Source: Polymyxa betae
Lineage: Eukaryota; Endomyxa; Phytomyxea; Plasmodiophorida; Plasmodiophoridae
Length of the DNA stretch: 64,000 nt
Direction: 5' to 3'
Assembly: GCA_003693705.1 (NCBI GenBank)
Contig: RBZT01000419.1
Coordinates: 62,001-126,000 of the forward strand
This document shows positions 45,612 to 57,390 of this stretch, in pieces (position 1 is the first letter of the stretch; the number at the start of each line of letters is the position of its first letter). A program made the position numbers and the translations under genes. A model generated the notes under the pieces. It saw only the letters and a list, made by a program, of their open reading frames with translations, did not search any database and had not been told where the DNA came from.

Positions 45612-48589
45612 ATGACGACAACGGCGCCGGCCCGCAGTCTATCGAGCTATTGTTCTAGTGATGGAGATCCCATTGATTATGTTGATGATATCAGTGATAC
45701 CTGCTCGGATTCAGTTCTATCATCACAATCCACATCTGATATTGCTGCCAATGGCACACGTTCGTACACTCGTCCTCAAGCATGGGCCGGCACCACCTCT
45801 CATCACTCTGAAATCGTTTTAGGAGCGGTCCCGCGACGTCTTCGTCCACTGAATCTGTTGCCATTCACGCCCTGGGTTACTCAACGTCTCAATCAATGCA
45901 ACGCCCCGAATCTGACCGCCGCACAATTCCACAAACGCCTTCAGGTTGACACAAAATACCACCATTTCGGTATCCGTACTGGCCCCCTGATCCGGCTCCA
46001 ATAACAGGTTCTGGATTCACATCTACGTGCTGACTGTTTCGTATATTCATCACCTGCAGAGTTCTGTCAAGGGAAACTTCTTCTACTTCGTCTCTGGAAA
46101 CGCATGCTAATTGATGATCAAGGTTTGTTCTATCAGAATCGCATCACACCAGCTGGTGGTCGTACTGACCTTGACCATGGCCAGGTCAGTTCACGATCCG
46201 GTATGCGTCGCTCGTACTGGCCCTGACGCAACGCTATGAGTTCGACCTGATCCACATGCATTCGACCTGTCGTCGCGGATCCGAAGGTCTATTTGTAGCT
46301 GTTCTGTCGTGAATGATGTCGTTGAATATGATCTGATAGATGGTACATATTCTGGTCTAATGGTTGGTGATCCTCTGTATATGGAAGAGAATAGTGGTCC
46401 TGGTCAATGTTTAGCTCGTGCTTATCATTGTATATTAGCACGTACTGCTGTATTAATATTTACACATGAGACATCATTATCACTGAGAATGTATTACTCT
46501 CTCAATATCATTCATACATTCTATCATCTATTGACTTTTATTAGAATGATGGCGGCTGTCGCCTTCTTTCGTCTTCCAACACTCTGTGCTCCCCTGATTG
46601 ATGCTGCTGCTGACTTTCACGATAATGATCACAAACGTTCGCCGACGCGATCCTGTAACAATGATATTCGAGGTGAATGCTGATCATTGCTATCCCTGTT
46701 AGAATCTCTGATTAATACTGTCAGATGATGTTGATACATTCGCTGCTAAGGTGACACAGGCATCACGAGCTCGTCTATCAGATCAGGCTCAATTCTTCAA
46801 ATTCAATCCATCTCTATTCAATTGGGTTAACATCAGTGTTCATTCGCAGCCAAGAACCAGTGATGAATACGCCTTCTTGGATACCTGCAGACAGTGTCTG
46901 GGTTTTGATGATGAACCTGCCTCATTACTTGCAGCTGCAGATCCATTCTGTATACAGCTCGGTCATGATACTGAATGTCTCCATTCATTCATTGCTGCTG
47001 TCGTGGCTCATGTCGCTGATGTCGCCCATGGGCCAGTACAGTGGACGTGCGTCCCGGGTCTGTGGCCACTGCTCAGCGCTGCTCTTCGGAGTCTGCAAGG
47101 TATTCGGCCGCTGGCGTACCCGCCCAAGGTTCGGCGTTGTATCAGCCAGTATCTACACAATCCGGATATGCTACAAGTAAGAAACTCGAAACAAGGGTTT
47201 AGGGTTTTGAGTGTTTTGCTGTCAGTTTGTAGTTCGCGCCTGTCTAGAAGCGACACCTGTTCATGATAAATTTGAGATTAATGCTGCATTGGATATGATA
47301 GAATCATGGATGGCAACAGCAAGTGTAGCAGTAACAGCTGGTTATGATAAAGATGGTGGTAGCCCATTATCAATACCATTACCTTCATCATTCTGTATGA
47401 AGGATTTCATGACAGCTTTACAGATCCTCCTCATGCAAGATCAATTTCAAGTTTTAGTGAAATCTATCACATTGATATATTCAACTGCTGGAAGGTATCA
47501 TACTGCTCTGCATTCTATAAGCATGAACGTTTTCTCTTTGTCGCTCTGCGTTTTCTGCTTTTCAACTACATCGTTTAATGTTTTTCAATCAGATTTGTTG
47601 GTGCCAATCGCATCGAATTATTTCATGATTTAATCGTTGGTCGTCTATTCCGGCTTCTATTCTTGCATTGGTCTCCAGAGGTACTCCATATCAATTTTCG
47701 CTTCCATTCACCTAATCGGATCGTGAAGGTCCGCCGACGCTTCCACTATCTAATTGTATACAAATTCAATCGATGCGGATTGGGAGAGCCACCACCTCTT
47801 CCTCCATCTTTATCAACTCGTTCACGTCATTCATCTGGTCGTGTAACCCCGGTTGCATCTCCTCCTAATGGAGCATCCTCATCATGGAGCTTGATGCGTT
47901 CATCGTTATCATGGTTATCATCAACATTAGGTGGATCTGTATCAAGTGTTATCGCTAGCGGACGTCAAGCTCTACCATTATCTCTATCAATATTAACACT
48001 TCCCACTATGGGACGGAAATTCCCAGCTACATCTCTTACAGAGACTGTTGCAAGTATACAGAAAGGTGCACGACAACATCGACAGAAGCGTTCGGATACA
48101 TCTCTCATCCCGGAATCATTTGGTGCCTTCTCATCACCACCTTTACTGCCATCATCACGTCCAAGCGGTGCCGACGTCGTCCCGGCCCCGCCATTCAACC
48201 CGGACCTGGACCTACAGCCGCATGCCTGTGTTCTTATTCGCACAAAGCTCGATACCGAAGCATCTGCTGATGATCACGCGTTAATGGCGTTGGTCGCCGC
48301 TCATCTCGATCAGATTCGCAGGTTCGCCGCCGACCCAGCAGCCGTCCCTGCTATCGATCCGCGCGCCCACGTCTACGCCGAACCCGCCCTGAGCCAGTAC
48401 GATGCGATCTGGGCCGGGTACGAGCGCCTTCAGCAACGGCGGACGTTGAGGTTCGGGGAGGTGCTGGCCCCGGAGCTCAGCTACGAGATCGTCGATCCGA
48501 CCAATATCATTGATAACATGCCTCTGCCTGTGTCATCACCACCGTCCCGACGTTCATCTGATTCTATAGCTGGTGATACTGGCCCGTGA
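45612..48589 (+). CDS. DUF1765-like fungal protein
   Basis: A multi-exon gene. The ATG at 45612 (MTTTAPARSLSSY) opens an acidic, Ser-rich N-terminus, then RLRPLNLLPFTPWVTQRLNQC. Clear exons include 46008-46190 (GKLLLLRLWKRMLID), 46751-47175 (FFKFNPSLFNWVNISVHSQ) and the segment around 47590-47810. Splicing out 47682-47729 in the last gives LFRLLFLHWSPEVRRRFHYLIVYKFNR. This HWSPxVRxxFHxLLVYR-like block is the core of DUF1765 (an armadillo-like helical family known mainly from fungi). The final exon has low-complexity Ser/Pro stretches and ends at 48589. Function is unknown. Several middle exon borders (46190-46320, 46680-46750) are unresolved. Confidence 0.6.
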
Positions 48590-48609
48590 CTCGATCTAAC
48601 CCGTGTTTA

Positions 48610-51501
48610 TTAGATGGATTGAGTTCCACAAAGAATCAGGTTTTGACTGGAACGAGAACGTTGAATACGCCATCCATGATATGTGACAGCATCTAATAAT
48701 CGTACTTCAATAGTAACTGGAGCGTGTATTCGGGCTGATTTCTGATGAGATCCTCCTTGGTAATGTCGAGCCATCTGACGCGCTACAGTCGTTAATGCAG
48801 ATTTAGGTCGGATATGAATGGATTTGTCGGCTGGAAGAAGTGATGGTGATCTTGGCATGTAATTGTGATTATTAACAAGACGATGATGTGTATGATGTTG
48901 ACATGCTGAATGAAATACTTTTACATTAATGCCATCATTAACATGTGCTTGAAGTTCATTAGATAGACGTTCATGACATGCATTACATGGTGTAATATGT
49001 TCAGCTGTTAAGATTCCCGGCTGTGAACGTATTCGTCGTAATCCCGCTTTTGACGTCCGTCCCGTCTTTTGTGCCGCTTTCGCAGCGGCGGCGGCTTTAG
49101 AACGACGCTTCTGTTGCATAATCAATCGCAGGATAAGATTATTGATTGATGATGATGATGATGTCTTGTTAGTAACGAATGTAATTGGTGGAGATGTTGT
49201 ATGTTGAGATCGACTATCAGTAATACCATAACGCCATCCAGGCAGAGGGATCTTTACTACCGCTTTCGATGACAATGATATCCATCCATCTGATTTCACA
49301 TATTTCATTAAACATGAGTTCATGCTGTTAGTACGATTTCGAGCATGTTCACGTCGTATCTGTGTCAGTTCTGTCTGTGTCCATGACGATTGCAACATTG
49401 TTTGTATATGTGCACCAACTACACCAAAACAATTAGTAGCTGTTTGCATGATCAGACCAGCATCGAATAATGTCTTTAATCGGTGCCATAAACGTGATTT
49501 ATCTGCAATATGATGTACAAGATCGTGGAATTGACAACGTGATGATAGTGCTGCTATCAAAGCCAGCACCATACGATCACCATCTGTCAGCTGGCTGATA
49601 ATACGTCGTGCCAGGCATAGATATGCATCAGGAACGTCATTCAATTGTTGTTTGATATCAGAATTATATAATGTATGATAGATACGTCCTAGAGCGTACC
49701 CATGACGACATTTAACTGCCATATCGATTATGGAGGGATCTGATATACGACCATCCATGAGATCTTGAATATATTGGCTGTGATCATACTGATCATGAAG
49801 GATGCATAATCCAGGAATTGATGATATTAATAATGGATCAGGTTGTTGACATGCAATAATAACAGATAGAGATAGATGTCGATGTGTAATAAGTTGTTGA
49901 AATATATTGATAGATGTGACATCTAGACCAGGATCTGCATCTATTACGATCATTAATTGATCATTACTGCTTGTAATCAATGCTTCAACCAGATCTATGA
50001 TCAATGCTGATACAGATTCATACGGCATACTATCACCATCCATTAACTTGTTCAATAATGCAGCATCATGTTGAGGACACAGATCTCTGACCGTATCCGC
50101 CATGTTCTGTTGTCGTGATCTGGCCAGATCTTGAATGAGATCAATCCAGATTGAGAAGGGTCTGTCATGATCTGCTTGAACAATATAGATAGATCTCTGT
50201 GTACTTAATATGAATGGAATATTTCGAATCCATTGACGAGCATCACTTCCAAATCCAGCATAAATACCACTCTCATAGACCATCGTCTCATCACGATCCC
50301 GAACACGGCTCTGTAATCTGGGACCCAGACGTACATGGGGTGGAGCAGCACGACCCGCCGCCATCTGTCGAGATGCGGCCAGACATGCTGGTCCATGGAC
50401 GATGATGAAGGCACGTGAGCGAGATGCGACCTGATTGCAATGGACGATACCGTGTTCAGCACCGATTGAGAATCTGATCTGTTTTCCAATGAGAAGAGAG
50501 GCGAGGTTATTGATAAAACTGGCAGCATTGGATGAGGCCCCAGATATATCAAGATCAGGTGGTAATCCAAATCCTATTGTGAATAGAATATCATCGGTCT
50601 CAGTATTGATTGTTACAATCTGTCCACGATATCGATATAGATCAGATTGAATTGCAATCGTGATTTCATGAAACTGCTGAAAGTTATTCGGTCTTGAGAT
50701 GGCCACTATTGCAATAATAGCCTGATCAACTATTACAGATGGTATTGCTAATCGATGGAGAGGCTGCAAATAAGCACGAACATCAACATATGGTTGAGGT
50801 CGTGATATTGATGGCGATGATCTCATCGAACTGTTCTTCGATATGATCTTGTATAGATTTGATTTGGCTGGCCAGATCGTTAATAGACGTCCAGTCAATG
50901 ATTTGACGGGCGATGTGGTCATGATGGCGGTCTGATTCGATCCAATAGCAGCACATGCAGCTGCTGCTTGTGTGAGTGCATCACCCATTATAACATGATG
51001 AATCTGATTATAAGCACCACCTATATGCAGAGATTGCACAACTCCAAATCCAATACCTATCTGGATATGAATTCGTAGACGTTTACATTGTGATTTCAGA
51101 TTACAGCTGGCAATCACCGCCTTCATGATCACAGATGTTGCCTGCTGTTTCTCTGATAATAAGAATACAGCGATAATAGCTTGATCGAGTCGAATAATAT
51201 CACCACCCATACTTGTAATAGATTCAATAAGTTCACAATAAGAGATCTGTAATGAACTATATGCAGCTTGATCTGGCTCATTGATCTCTTGATTATCAAA
51301 ATGTAGGAATGCATCAGAAATCGTTTGACATCTGGCATATAGAACGGCTGCTTGCAGAGAATGGGATCGTGGAATAATGTCGCTGCATAATAACGAGGTT
51401 CGGACGAGATCGGCAACAAACGCGCCTTCCGACATTAGTCTGTTGGAGCTCGTGCCTGAATATTCGGCCTGAATCTCCACAGATTTGGTCCATTGATTCA
51501 T
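48610..51501 (-). CDS. Soluble adenylyl cyclase (ADCY10)-like protein, probably catalytically dead
   Basis: An intronless frame of 963 residues converging on the DUF1765-like gene. The order follows ADCY10. A first cyclase-homology domain (about 75-240) has GGDIIRLDQAIIAVF and LRIHIQIGIGFGVV...VIMGDALTQAAAACA. A second (about 260-400) has AIIAIVAISRPNNFQQF, YRYRGQIVTINTETDDILFTIGFG and RFSIGAEHGIVHCNQV. A STAND/AAA-type ATPase region follows, with Walker-B-like LMIVIDADPGLD, then helices. Where active soluble cyclases read KFAGDAL with a metal-binding Asp, this protein reads RLDQAII. Where the ATPase P-loop GxxGxGKS is expected, it reads YAGFGSDARQW without the Lys. A C-terminal Cys/His cluster (TPCNACHERL, HSACQHHTHHR) is unusual. 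I read it as a pseudoenzyme scaffold or bicarbonate/cAMP-system relative. Confidence 0.7.
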   Translation of the reverse strand: MNQWTKSVEIQAEYSGTSSNRLMSEGAFVADLVRTSLLCSDIIPRSHSLQAAVLYARCQTISDAFLHFDNQEINEPDQAAYSSLQISYCELIESITSMGGDIIRLDQAIIAVFLLSEKQQATSVIMKAVIASCNLKSQCKRLRIHIQIGIGFGVVQSLHIGGAYNQIHHVIMGDALTQAAAACAAIGSNQTAIMTTSPVKSLTGRLLTIWPAKSNLYKIISKNSSMRSSPSISRPQPYVDVRAYLQPLHRLAIPSVIVDQAIIAIVAISRPNNFQQFHEITIAIQSDLYRYRGQIVTINTETDDILFTIGFGLPPDLDISGASSNAASFINNLASLLIGKQIRFSIGAEHGIVHCNQVASRSRAFIIVHGPACLAASRQMAAGRAAPPHVRLGPRLQSRVRDRDETMVYESGIYAGFGSDARQWIRNIPFILSTQRSIYIVQADHDRPFSIWIDLIQDLARSRQQNMADTVRDLCPQHDAALLNKLMDGDSMPYESVSALIIDLVEALITSSNDQLMIVIDADPGLDVTSINIFQQLITHRHLSLSVIIACQQPDPLLISSIPGLCILHDQYDHSQYIQDLMDGRISDPSIIDMAVKCRHGYALGRIYHTLYNSDIKQQLNDVPDAYLCLARRIISQLTDGDRMVLALIAALSSRCQFHDLVHHIADKSRLWHRLKTLFDAGLIMQTATNCFGVVGAHIQTMLQSSWTQTELTQIRREHARNRTNSMNSCLMKYVKSDGWISLSSKAVVKIPLPGWRYGITDSRSQHTTSPPITFVTNKTSSSSSINNLILRLIMQQKRRSKAAAAAKAAQKTGRTSKAGLRRIRSQPGILTAEHITPCNACHERLSNELQAHVNDGINVKVFHSACQHHTHHRLVNNHNYMPRSPSLLPADKSIHIRPKSALTTVARQMARHYQGGSHQKSARIHAPVTIEVRLLDAVTYHGWRIQRSRSSQNLILCGTQSI

Positions 51502-51758
51502 TCGACCATCTAAAAACCTGGCTCAGAATATGTTCATGATAATAAACAGATTGTCACCAATGGTCTCATCTTCGGTTAAGAAGTGTACGGTCACCCTGCA
51601 GCAAGAGCATCTCGTTTGTGGAGAATTCAATGCACAACTGTCTGATATCTCGTGAATATATTTGTATGAGCTGCTGCGGACCAGAATAGTTAAGTTCAGG
51701 GATCTCTCTCATCTACAGATTAATATCGATTATAATAGCAAATGAGCAGATCATAGGA

Positions 51759-53261
51759 ATGCTCATCTCAACAATTACATTCGCTTATATAACTATTATC
51801 AGCTCTTGGATAATTGCTTTTGTCAGTTGATATATTCGACGATATCACCGATGGTGGATTTACCATGATCAGGTTCTAATCTTTGGCGTTATTCTTGAGG
51901 ATTCTCCCAATGAAAGGTTTCCTGGTATCCAGCTGCGTTTAGTTCGCTGGACACGAGCCCAGCGTGCCCTTCTTGACCGAATTCTTGCACAAGTGCTCGG
52001 TCATCGAATCCATTCTAGGTGCGACTACGTGTTTAGAAATCCGCCAGCGATATTGGTTTACTATGGATCATAGTGCTGCAATATATCACTTATTCACTGC
52101 TCTTTATTGATCTTAATTCCTACCTTATTCTAATCAATTATGCAGATTACAATCTCTTGGTCTGTATTGCTCCTCTCAACGCAATCCTATTCTACCAATT
52201 CTCTATATTGTCATCATGCAGATCATTCTAATCGCTTCCGTCTTGTTCTGTCTGCCGTTTATGGATTCGATCCCCAAGTTCACAGATCGTATTGATTGCA
52301 TTATTGTTTCTAACATTATGATAGAATCTGGTTCGTATGCCTCTATACTGCTTGTATGTATACCTTCACACGATGCTGGAAATCATCACCTGGTGTTATC
52401 AACAAATTCAATCATGCTGCATGTATGGAATATTATCAATATGATCATACCATGTTCCAACCCGGGAGTCTCTGCCGTACTTGTCACATAGAAAAGTGAT
52501 TTCATCACGATCTTTGATCGTATTGACCATCTAATTGTTGTTGTTCAGAGTTGCCCGCTCCAAACATTGTCGTTATTGCAATGTCTGTGTTGCTCGTTTC
52601 GGTAGTTTGTCGAGTCGTCTCATTCTTCCAACTAAATCGTTTCTTAACAGACCATCATTGTGTCTGGGTTAATAATTGCATTGGGGCTAACAACATTGTA
52701 AGATTACAGCATAATTACTGACGACAACGGATTGGCATTGAATCTCTATGTTAAGGGCAGGTTCATCTCTTTCCTTTTGATCAAATCGATTTCCTGCGTC
52801 TACATGATCATCCTGGTCGGATACATTATCATGGAGATTATTGATGAGAAAGGCCTTTTAACTCGCAGGCTGATCACTGCAACAGGTCAAGTGATTCCCA
52901 ATTCCTGGCTCAACATTACTAGGGTGAGCGATATGTTGTCATTGAGCAAATCATTGATAACCCATGGTTGGTACAGTATCTTATCGGGCATCATTCACAG
53001 CTTGTCGTTCTGTTTCTGTTCATGGTACCAACGACAGTATTCATCAGCGGCTTTACACTTTACCATATCAAACTTCTGCTATCGAATACCACAACCAACG
53101 AATCCCTTAAATTGGAACATATGAAAAAAGGCATGTTTTTAGGATCATGATATCACCACTAACTTGCTCTAGGTACATCGTCGTTTTATTTTGATGCCTA
53201 TGGAAAAGATGTGTACTCGAATGTGAGAGAAACACTAACTGCTAAATTTTCAGTAAAGTAG
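51759..53261 (+). CDS. DHHC palmitoyltransferase (ZDHHC4-like)
   Basis: About eight short exons. The ATG at 51759 opens a hydrophobic exon 1 (MLISTITFAYITIISSWIIAF), a first membrane helix. Later exons give YTFTRCWKSSPGVINKFNH, then the Cys-rich domain [31 protein letters not shown] assembled over two introns (in pieces: 52450-52495, 52556-52601, 52647-52698), followed by VNNCIGANN. Two more membrane helices follow, then the TTxE-type motif LLSNTTTNES. The tail YFDAYGKDVYSNVRETL matches the C-terminal NPxD-like element of the family. DHHC enzymes attach palmitate to cysteines of target proteins at ER/Golgi membranes. The last intron (53131-53172) appears to start with GC rather than GT. Target proteins are unknown. 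Confidence 0.82.
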
Positions 53262-53312
53262 CGGCAGAAATGGTGAGTTTCCAACAGTCCTGAAGTAATT
53301 ACAATAATGTAT

Positions 53313-53729
53313 TCAGACATCTCGTTTAACTGGTGCATCCTTGTTGTTTAGCAAGAAATTGCCCAGCCATTCAACTGGGTTTGGTGGTCTAAACACAAAG
53401 ATTACTGATAAACGGAGATCACAGATTCCAGATCGCACGAACCTTTTCTTAGCAAGTTCCAACATACCTCGTAGTAACAATGGTACGACAGTTTCATCAA
53501 GATAAGCCCTAACAGGCATCGTGGCCAGATTCTGTTCCGGAACAGTAGCGGCGACTGCCGAGGCTGCCTGCACTTCGATCGCAGGTGCGGGTGTCGCAAC
53601 CGTTGCTGGAGACGGTTGTGGTTCCGTTTTCACGGCAGAATTCGGTTGTTCAGATACTGGAGGAGTGACATCCATCTTGGTATCTGATTCGACAACGGGA
53701 GCCGGACTGGCAGGCGTCTCATCGGACAT
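53313..53729 (-). CDS. DPY30: Dpy-30 family protein
   Basis: Two exons (53729-53443 and 53388-53313) give 120 residues. The first 70 residues are disordered and rich in Pro, Ala, Val, Glu and Thr. The last 48 form the Dpy-30 helix-helix motif: [25 protein letters not shown], then [16 protein letters not shown]. Dpy-30 dimers bind ASH2L-like subunits of COMPASS/SET1 H3K4 methyltransferase and also AKAP-like helices in radial spokes of flagella. The 54-bp intron (53389-53442) keeps the frame and has no stop, so an unspliced mRNA would insert 18 residues inside the motif. The gene lies tail-to-tail with the DHHC gene, 51 bp apart. Confidence 0.9.
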   Translation of the reverse strand: MSDETPASPAPVVESDTKMDVTPPVSEQPNSAVKTEPQPSPATVATPAPAIEVQAASAVAATVPEQNLATMPVRAYLDETVVPLLLRGMLELAKKRFVRSGICDLRLSVIFVFRPPNPVEWLGNFLLNNKDAPVKRDV

Positions 53730-53750
53730 GATATCTGCAATGACCGACTG

Positions 53751-54005
53751 ATGATTATCTCCCTGTGCCGATCAGTGCACGCTCTGGAAGTGGAACAGGG
53801 ATGGATGATCAATTTGTCAGACGAACGACCCTACGATGGCGATGTGATTTCACCAGATCACTGGTTAGCTCTGGGTTTTACAATTGAAATCAGATGGCCT
53901 CTACGCACTTCTTCAAGTGCAAAAAAGCAATACAGATTCTCACTCGAGATTGTGAACACCTCGACTTCAATTGTCAGTTTTCTTCGGACAATTGTGTTTT
54001 GTTAG
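53751..54005 (+). CDS. Possible short or truncated gene, unknown
   Basis: An 84-codon frame divergent from Dpy-30 by about 20 bp. The stretch [19 protein letters not shown] followed by [16 protein letters not shown] looks beta-rich and protein-like. No continuation exon was found before the retrotransposon remnant, so it may be a truncated 5' exon or chance. Confidence 0.22.
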   Translation: MIISLCRSVHALEVEQGWMINLSDERPYDGDVISPDHWLALGFTIEIRWPLRTSSSAKKQYRFSLEIVNTSTSIVSFLRTIVFC

Positions 54006-54717
54006 GGCGATTAGCGACAATTGTCACTCTCTCGACTTAGTGACATCTCTGCTTGACCACCATAGTCATTATCGAGAGGGATTTTTATAAATGAAACAGG
54101 GTTTAGTAATGAAAAAATTCGCTGTGGGTAGATTCAATCCTAACCATGCCATCATTCCGAAAACTCATTAAAGTAGCCTTCACACTGAAATGCCCATGCT
54201 CATTCTCAATGGCTTCTTGGCGGTTTTCCGTCAGCAGAACGTCTAACTCAGAATGGTCGGTTAGGGAAAAACCCGCTCTTGTAAGCCCTCGATAACTTGG
54301 TAATAATCAGAATCCAAAAAAACACAGCATTAACAGCGGCTCCTTTGGTTTATAATCAATTGGGTGCTTTCCGGCTGGAAATGCAGTCACATTGATCTAG
54401 GTGAAGCGGATACCCGGGCGGCGAGGGCGGCCGCTTTCAGCGCCGACTTTTTACAAGCCAGCTGTTATTTGAGATCTGATGGTTTCCTGCAACAGGGCCT
54501 GCAGGACGGACAGTCTTTCAGGCATTGTCCATCAGGTTTTCCACAGCGTTTGCAGAACATCTTTTCGATTTATATCTAGTATTTAAAACTTAAAATTCTC
54601 ATCGAGGCGGGAATTTTTATGTCGGTGTCACCACATGACCCTTCTCGAATTTCCTAAGAACTGATGACTTGGTGAGAGCGCGCGTCAAGCAGTGCAGTTA
54701 TTTCTTGGATAGTTGAG
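54006..54717. other. Non-coding stretch before the retroelement
   Basis: About 700 bases with no recognisable gene. It may include decayed element sequence, but no long terminal repeat could be matched to DNA downstream. Confidence 0.35.
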
Positions 54718-57390
54718 ATGTCGTTGACAGATGATGTGAAGAAGATCGCGGCGGTCGAACAGAAGCTTGCAAAGGCTGAGGCAGAGTTGAACCAAGAGAA
54801 AACCAGAGAGAACGCAATGAAGCATTGATGCTTGAGTTGACGAAGTTGCTTACTACGCTAGAACAACGTTTGATAGAATTAGAGGCGCAATTGCCAAAAG
54901 CGAGTAAATATTATCTAGTATTTTTCATAGATTGTGTTTATACTGATATTTTTTGCTATAAGTAGCCGCGCCGTTTCGCACAAAGCATGCCCGTTATGAA
55001 ACCACAAAGGCAGATGTTGGCTCTCTACCTATGCGACACGATTGCCCGATAAATGTTCGATTTATATGTGATTGTAAGGTTTTTGATCTGCTGTCATGCG
55101 CCCTCACCTTAACCTACGATGACCTCATAGTCCCCTTAATTCAGATTCGCGTTTCAATTTTTGATGTCATTAAAGCGTAGAAGACGAAAAATGCAGTGAA
55201 GAATGATCCAGAACTCACCATAAAAGATCTACACACCCGATTTTTGAAGAAACATATCCGATATTTTGACGATCTAAGACATCACGCCCAACAATCATTT
55301 GCATGGGTCTGTCCTGTGTACTGGTGTCTCACATTCGGGACAAATTGGAAAACTACCAGTGCCGTGAACTCGTTCCCACTACTACAACGGGGACTATACC
55401 ACGGACATAAGCTCTATCCCGGACGTCGCTATGCGAGTCCATGACGATGACAACAGTGTAACGCTATGATTAACCACCGATGTTTCGGTAGACGCCAGCG
55501 CATCGAGCGTCAATGCATCCAACGGACCGGGTGTATTGTTACCGGGAGTCTCGGCCCTCTGGCCAAGTGCTCATGCAAGCCAAACAACGCCCCTACGTTA
55601 AGGCGGACCGATACAAAGGACATTATACGGTTCTTGCGCAAGTGTGCGCTGTATCGGCAGAACATTGAGGACGTCAATGCGGAGTCCGTGGTCAAGATAA
55701 CTCCGCGGACTGTTAAGTGTATGTTCGACCCGGTTTTATTATCGGCGCTTATGAAGTAAATATGAGCGGGACTGGAGGTCCGTCGGAACGGCTTTATGTG
55801 ACTCGTTCCTGCTCCGATGGCTGAAGAAGCAGCAGGGCAGTGACAACTCAAGCCAGCATACTCTTTCCAAGATTATGCGTGAGAATCTGAAGATGGACCT
55901 TCAGATTTGGCGTCGGCAGCTCGAGTTCATGACCTGCAACGCCAAGTCGACCAGCTGACGACTGAAAACAATTGGGGCGGCCTTTTCGCTACTCCGGCTG
56001 GCAAAAAGAACCTTGTCAGATTCCTGATCGACGCCGTGCAGCCCCCCAGCTTCCGAAACTATGGTCAACGTGTCGATGCAGCATTTGCAGCAGGACCCCG
56101 AGGCTTTCTTCGGCATACTGAAGGCCAAGACCAAGATATTCGACGAAATGAATTCTATTTGTTACGACATGGGAGTCCGCAGTGCTGCGTCAAAGGAGCC
56201 GAAGCGGAAACGTGGAGGCGATGATCAAAAGGGCAAGGATAAGAAGGCCAAAACCGATCGGCGCGAAGTAAAGTGCCTTAAGTGCGGACAAGGTGGGCAT
56301 TTTATGTCGAAGTGTCCGCAGAAGCCTTCGAAAAAGGAGCAAGAACTTCTCTTAAAAAAAGCATCGGGCGCAGATGTCCATGAATTCTTCGGATAATCAA
56401 CATTCGAAATCGACTTACGTTTTTGTGNNNNNNNNNNNNNNNNNNNNNNNNNNNNNNNNNNNNNNNNNNNNNNNNNNNNNNNNNNNNNNNNNNNNNNNNN
56501 NNNNNNNNNNNNNNNNNNNNNNNNNNNNNNNNNNNNNNNNNNNNNNNNNNNNNNNNNNNNNNNNNNNNNNNNNNNNNNNNNNNNNNNNNNNNNNNNNNNN
56601 NNNNNNNNNNNNNNNNNNNNNNNNNNNNNNNNNNNNNNNNNNNNNNNNNNNNNNNNNNNNNNNNNNNNNNNNNNNNNNNNNNNNNNNNNNNNNNNNNNNN
56701 NNNNNNNNNNNNNNNNNNNNNNCATTGATCCTAAGTCCGCCCTTGAAAGTAAATCATAGCTAGCACATCAGTGGAAGGAAGCAACGAATGTGGCTACAAA
56801 TGTGCAGAAGAGAACTGTACTCCAATGTTTGGACTGAATTCCAAGGATGCGATTGACCAGGCATTATGTCGGATGGTCAGAGATGCAATAGACAATGAAT
56901 TGTCGGCTCATCTTGAAGAACCAGTCCTAAGGCTTGTGATGAAATACAAAAGTGTATGGAGAAGGTCTTTAGGACCCGACCCACCAGCTAAGGTTACTCC
57001 GTTGGTAACCAAACTCAAAGCTGGAGCTGAACCTGTGCGATGTAGAGCCATGCGATATATATAGCGAAGAGCAAAGCGAATATTTGCATGACATTACTAC
57101 TCAGCTCAAAGAATATGGGCTAGTGTATGAAAACTATAATTGCGAATGGGCAAGTCCAGATCTCGTGGTCAAAACCTGTTGGTTACAGAATAACGACCGT
57201 TGATCTAAGAGCTGTGAATGCTCTGTGCAAGGCAACGATCTGTCCTATGCCACATTTGGAGTCCATAGTGCGACATTTATCCAATTCGAGGTATTGGTTT
57301 TCTTTGGATGCATTCAAAGGGTTTTGGATCATGCCGTTAACAAAGGAATGTCAAGAAACGTTTTCCGCGACGAAAGGGAACACGCTTTAG
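54718..57390 (+). mobile_element. Decayed Ty3/gypsy LTR-retrotransposon remnant
   Basis: Coding pieces in several frames, broken by frameshifts and stops, follow gag-pol order. A coiled-coil start lies near 54718 (MSLTDDVKKIAAVEQKL), gag-like helical pieces at 55196-55900, and a zinc knuckle at 56267-56314 (C-x2-C-x4-H-x4-C, CLKCGQGGHFMSKC). After the N run come a pre-RT segment (56771-57060) and the first half of a reverse transcriptase (57127-57390) with TVDLRAVNALCK, ICPMPHLES and FSLDAFKGFWIMPL. The frame stops before the YxDD active site. RNase H, integrase and both LTRs were not found. It is inactive. Confidence 0.75.
56428..56722. other. Assembly gap (295 Ns)
   Basis: A run of 295 undetermined bases between the gag zinc knuckle and the reverse-transcriptase part, as expected where a repeat could not be assembled. 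Confidence 0.99.

Noticed and set aside
45275-45658. A 127-codon frame between SNU114 and the DUF1765-like gene
   Set aside because: It begins inside the SNU114 last exon in another frame and has Pro/Gly/Arg composition typical of chance frames in GC-rich spacers.
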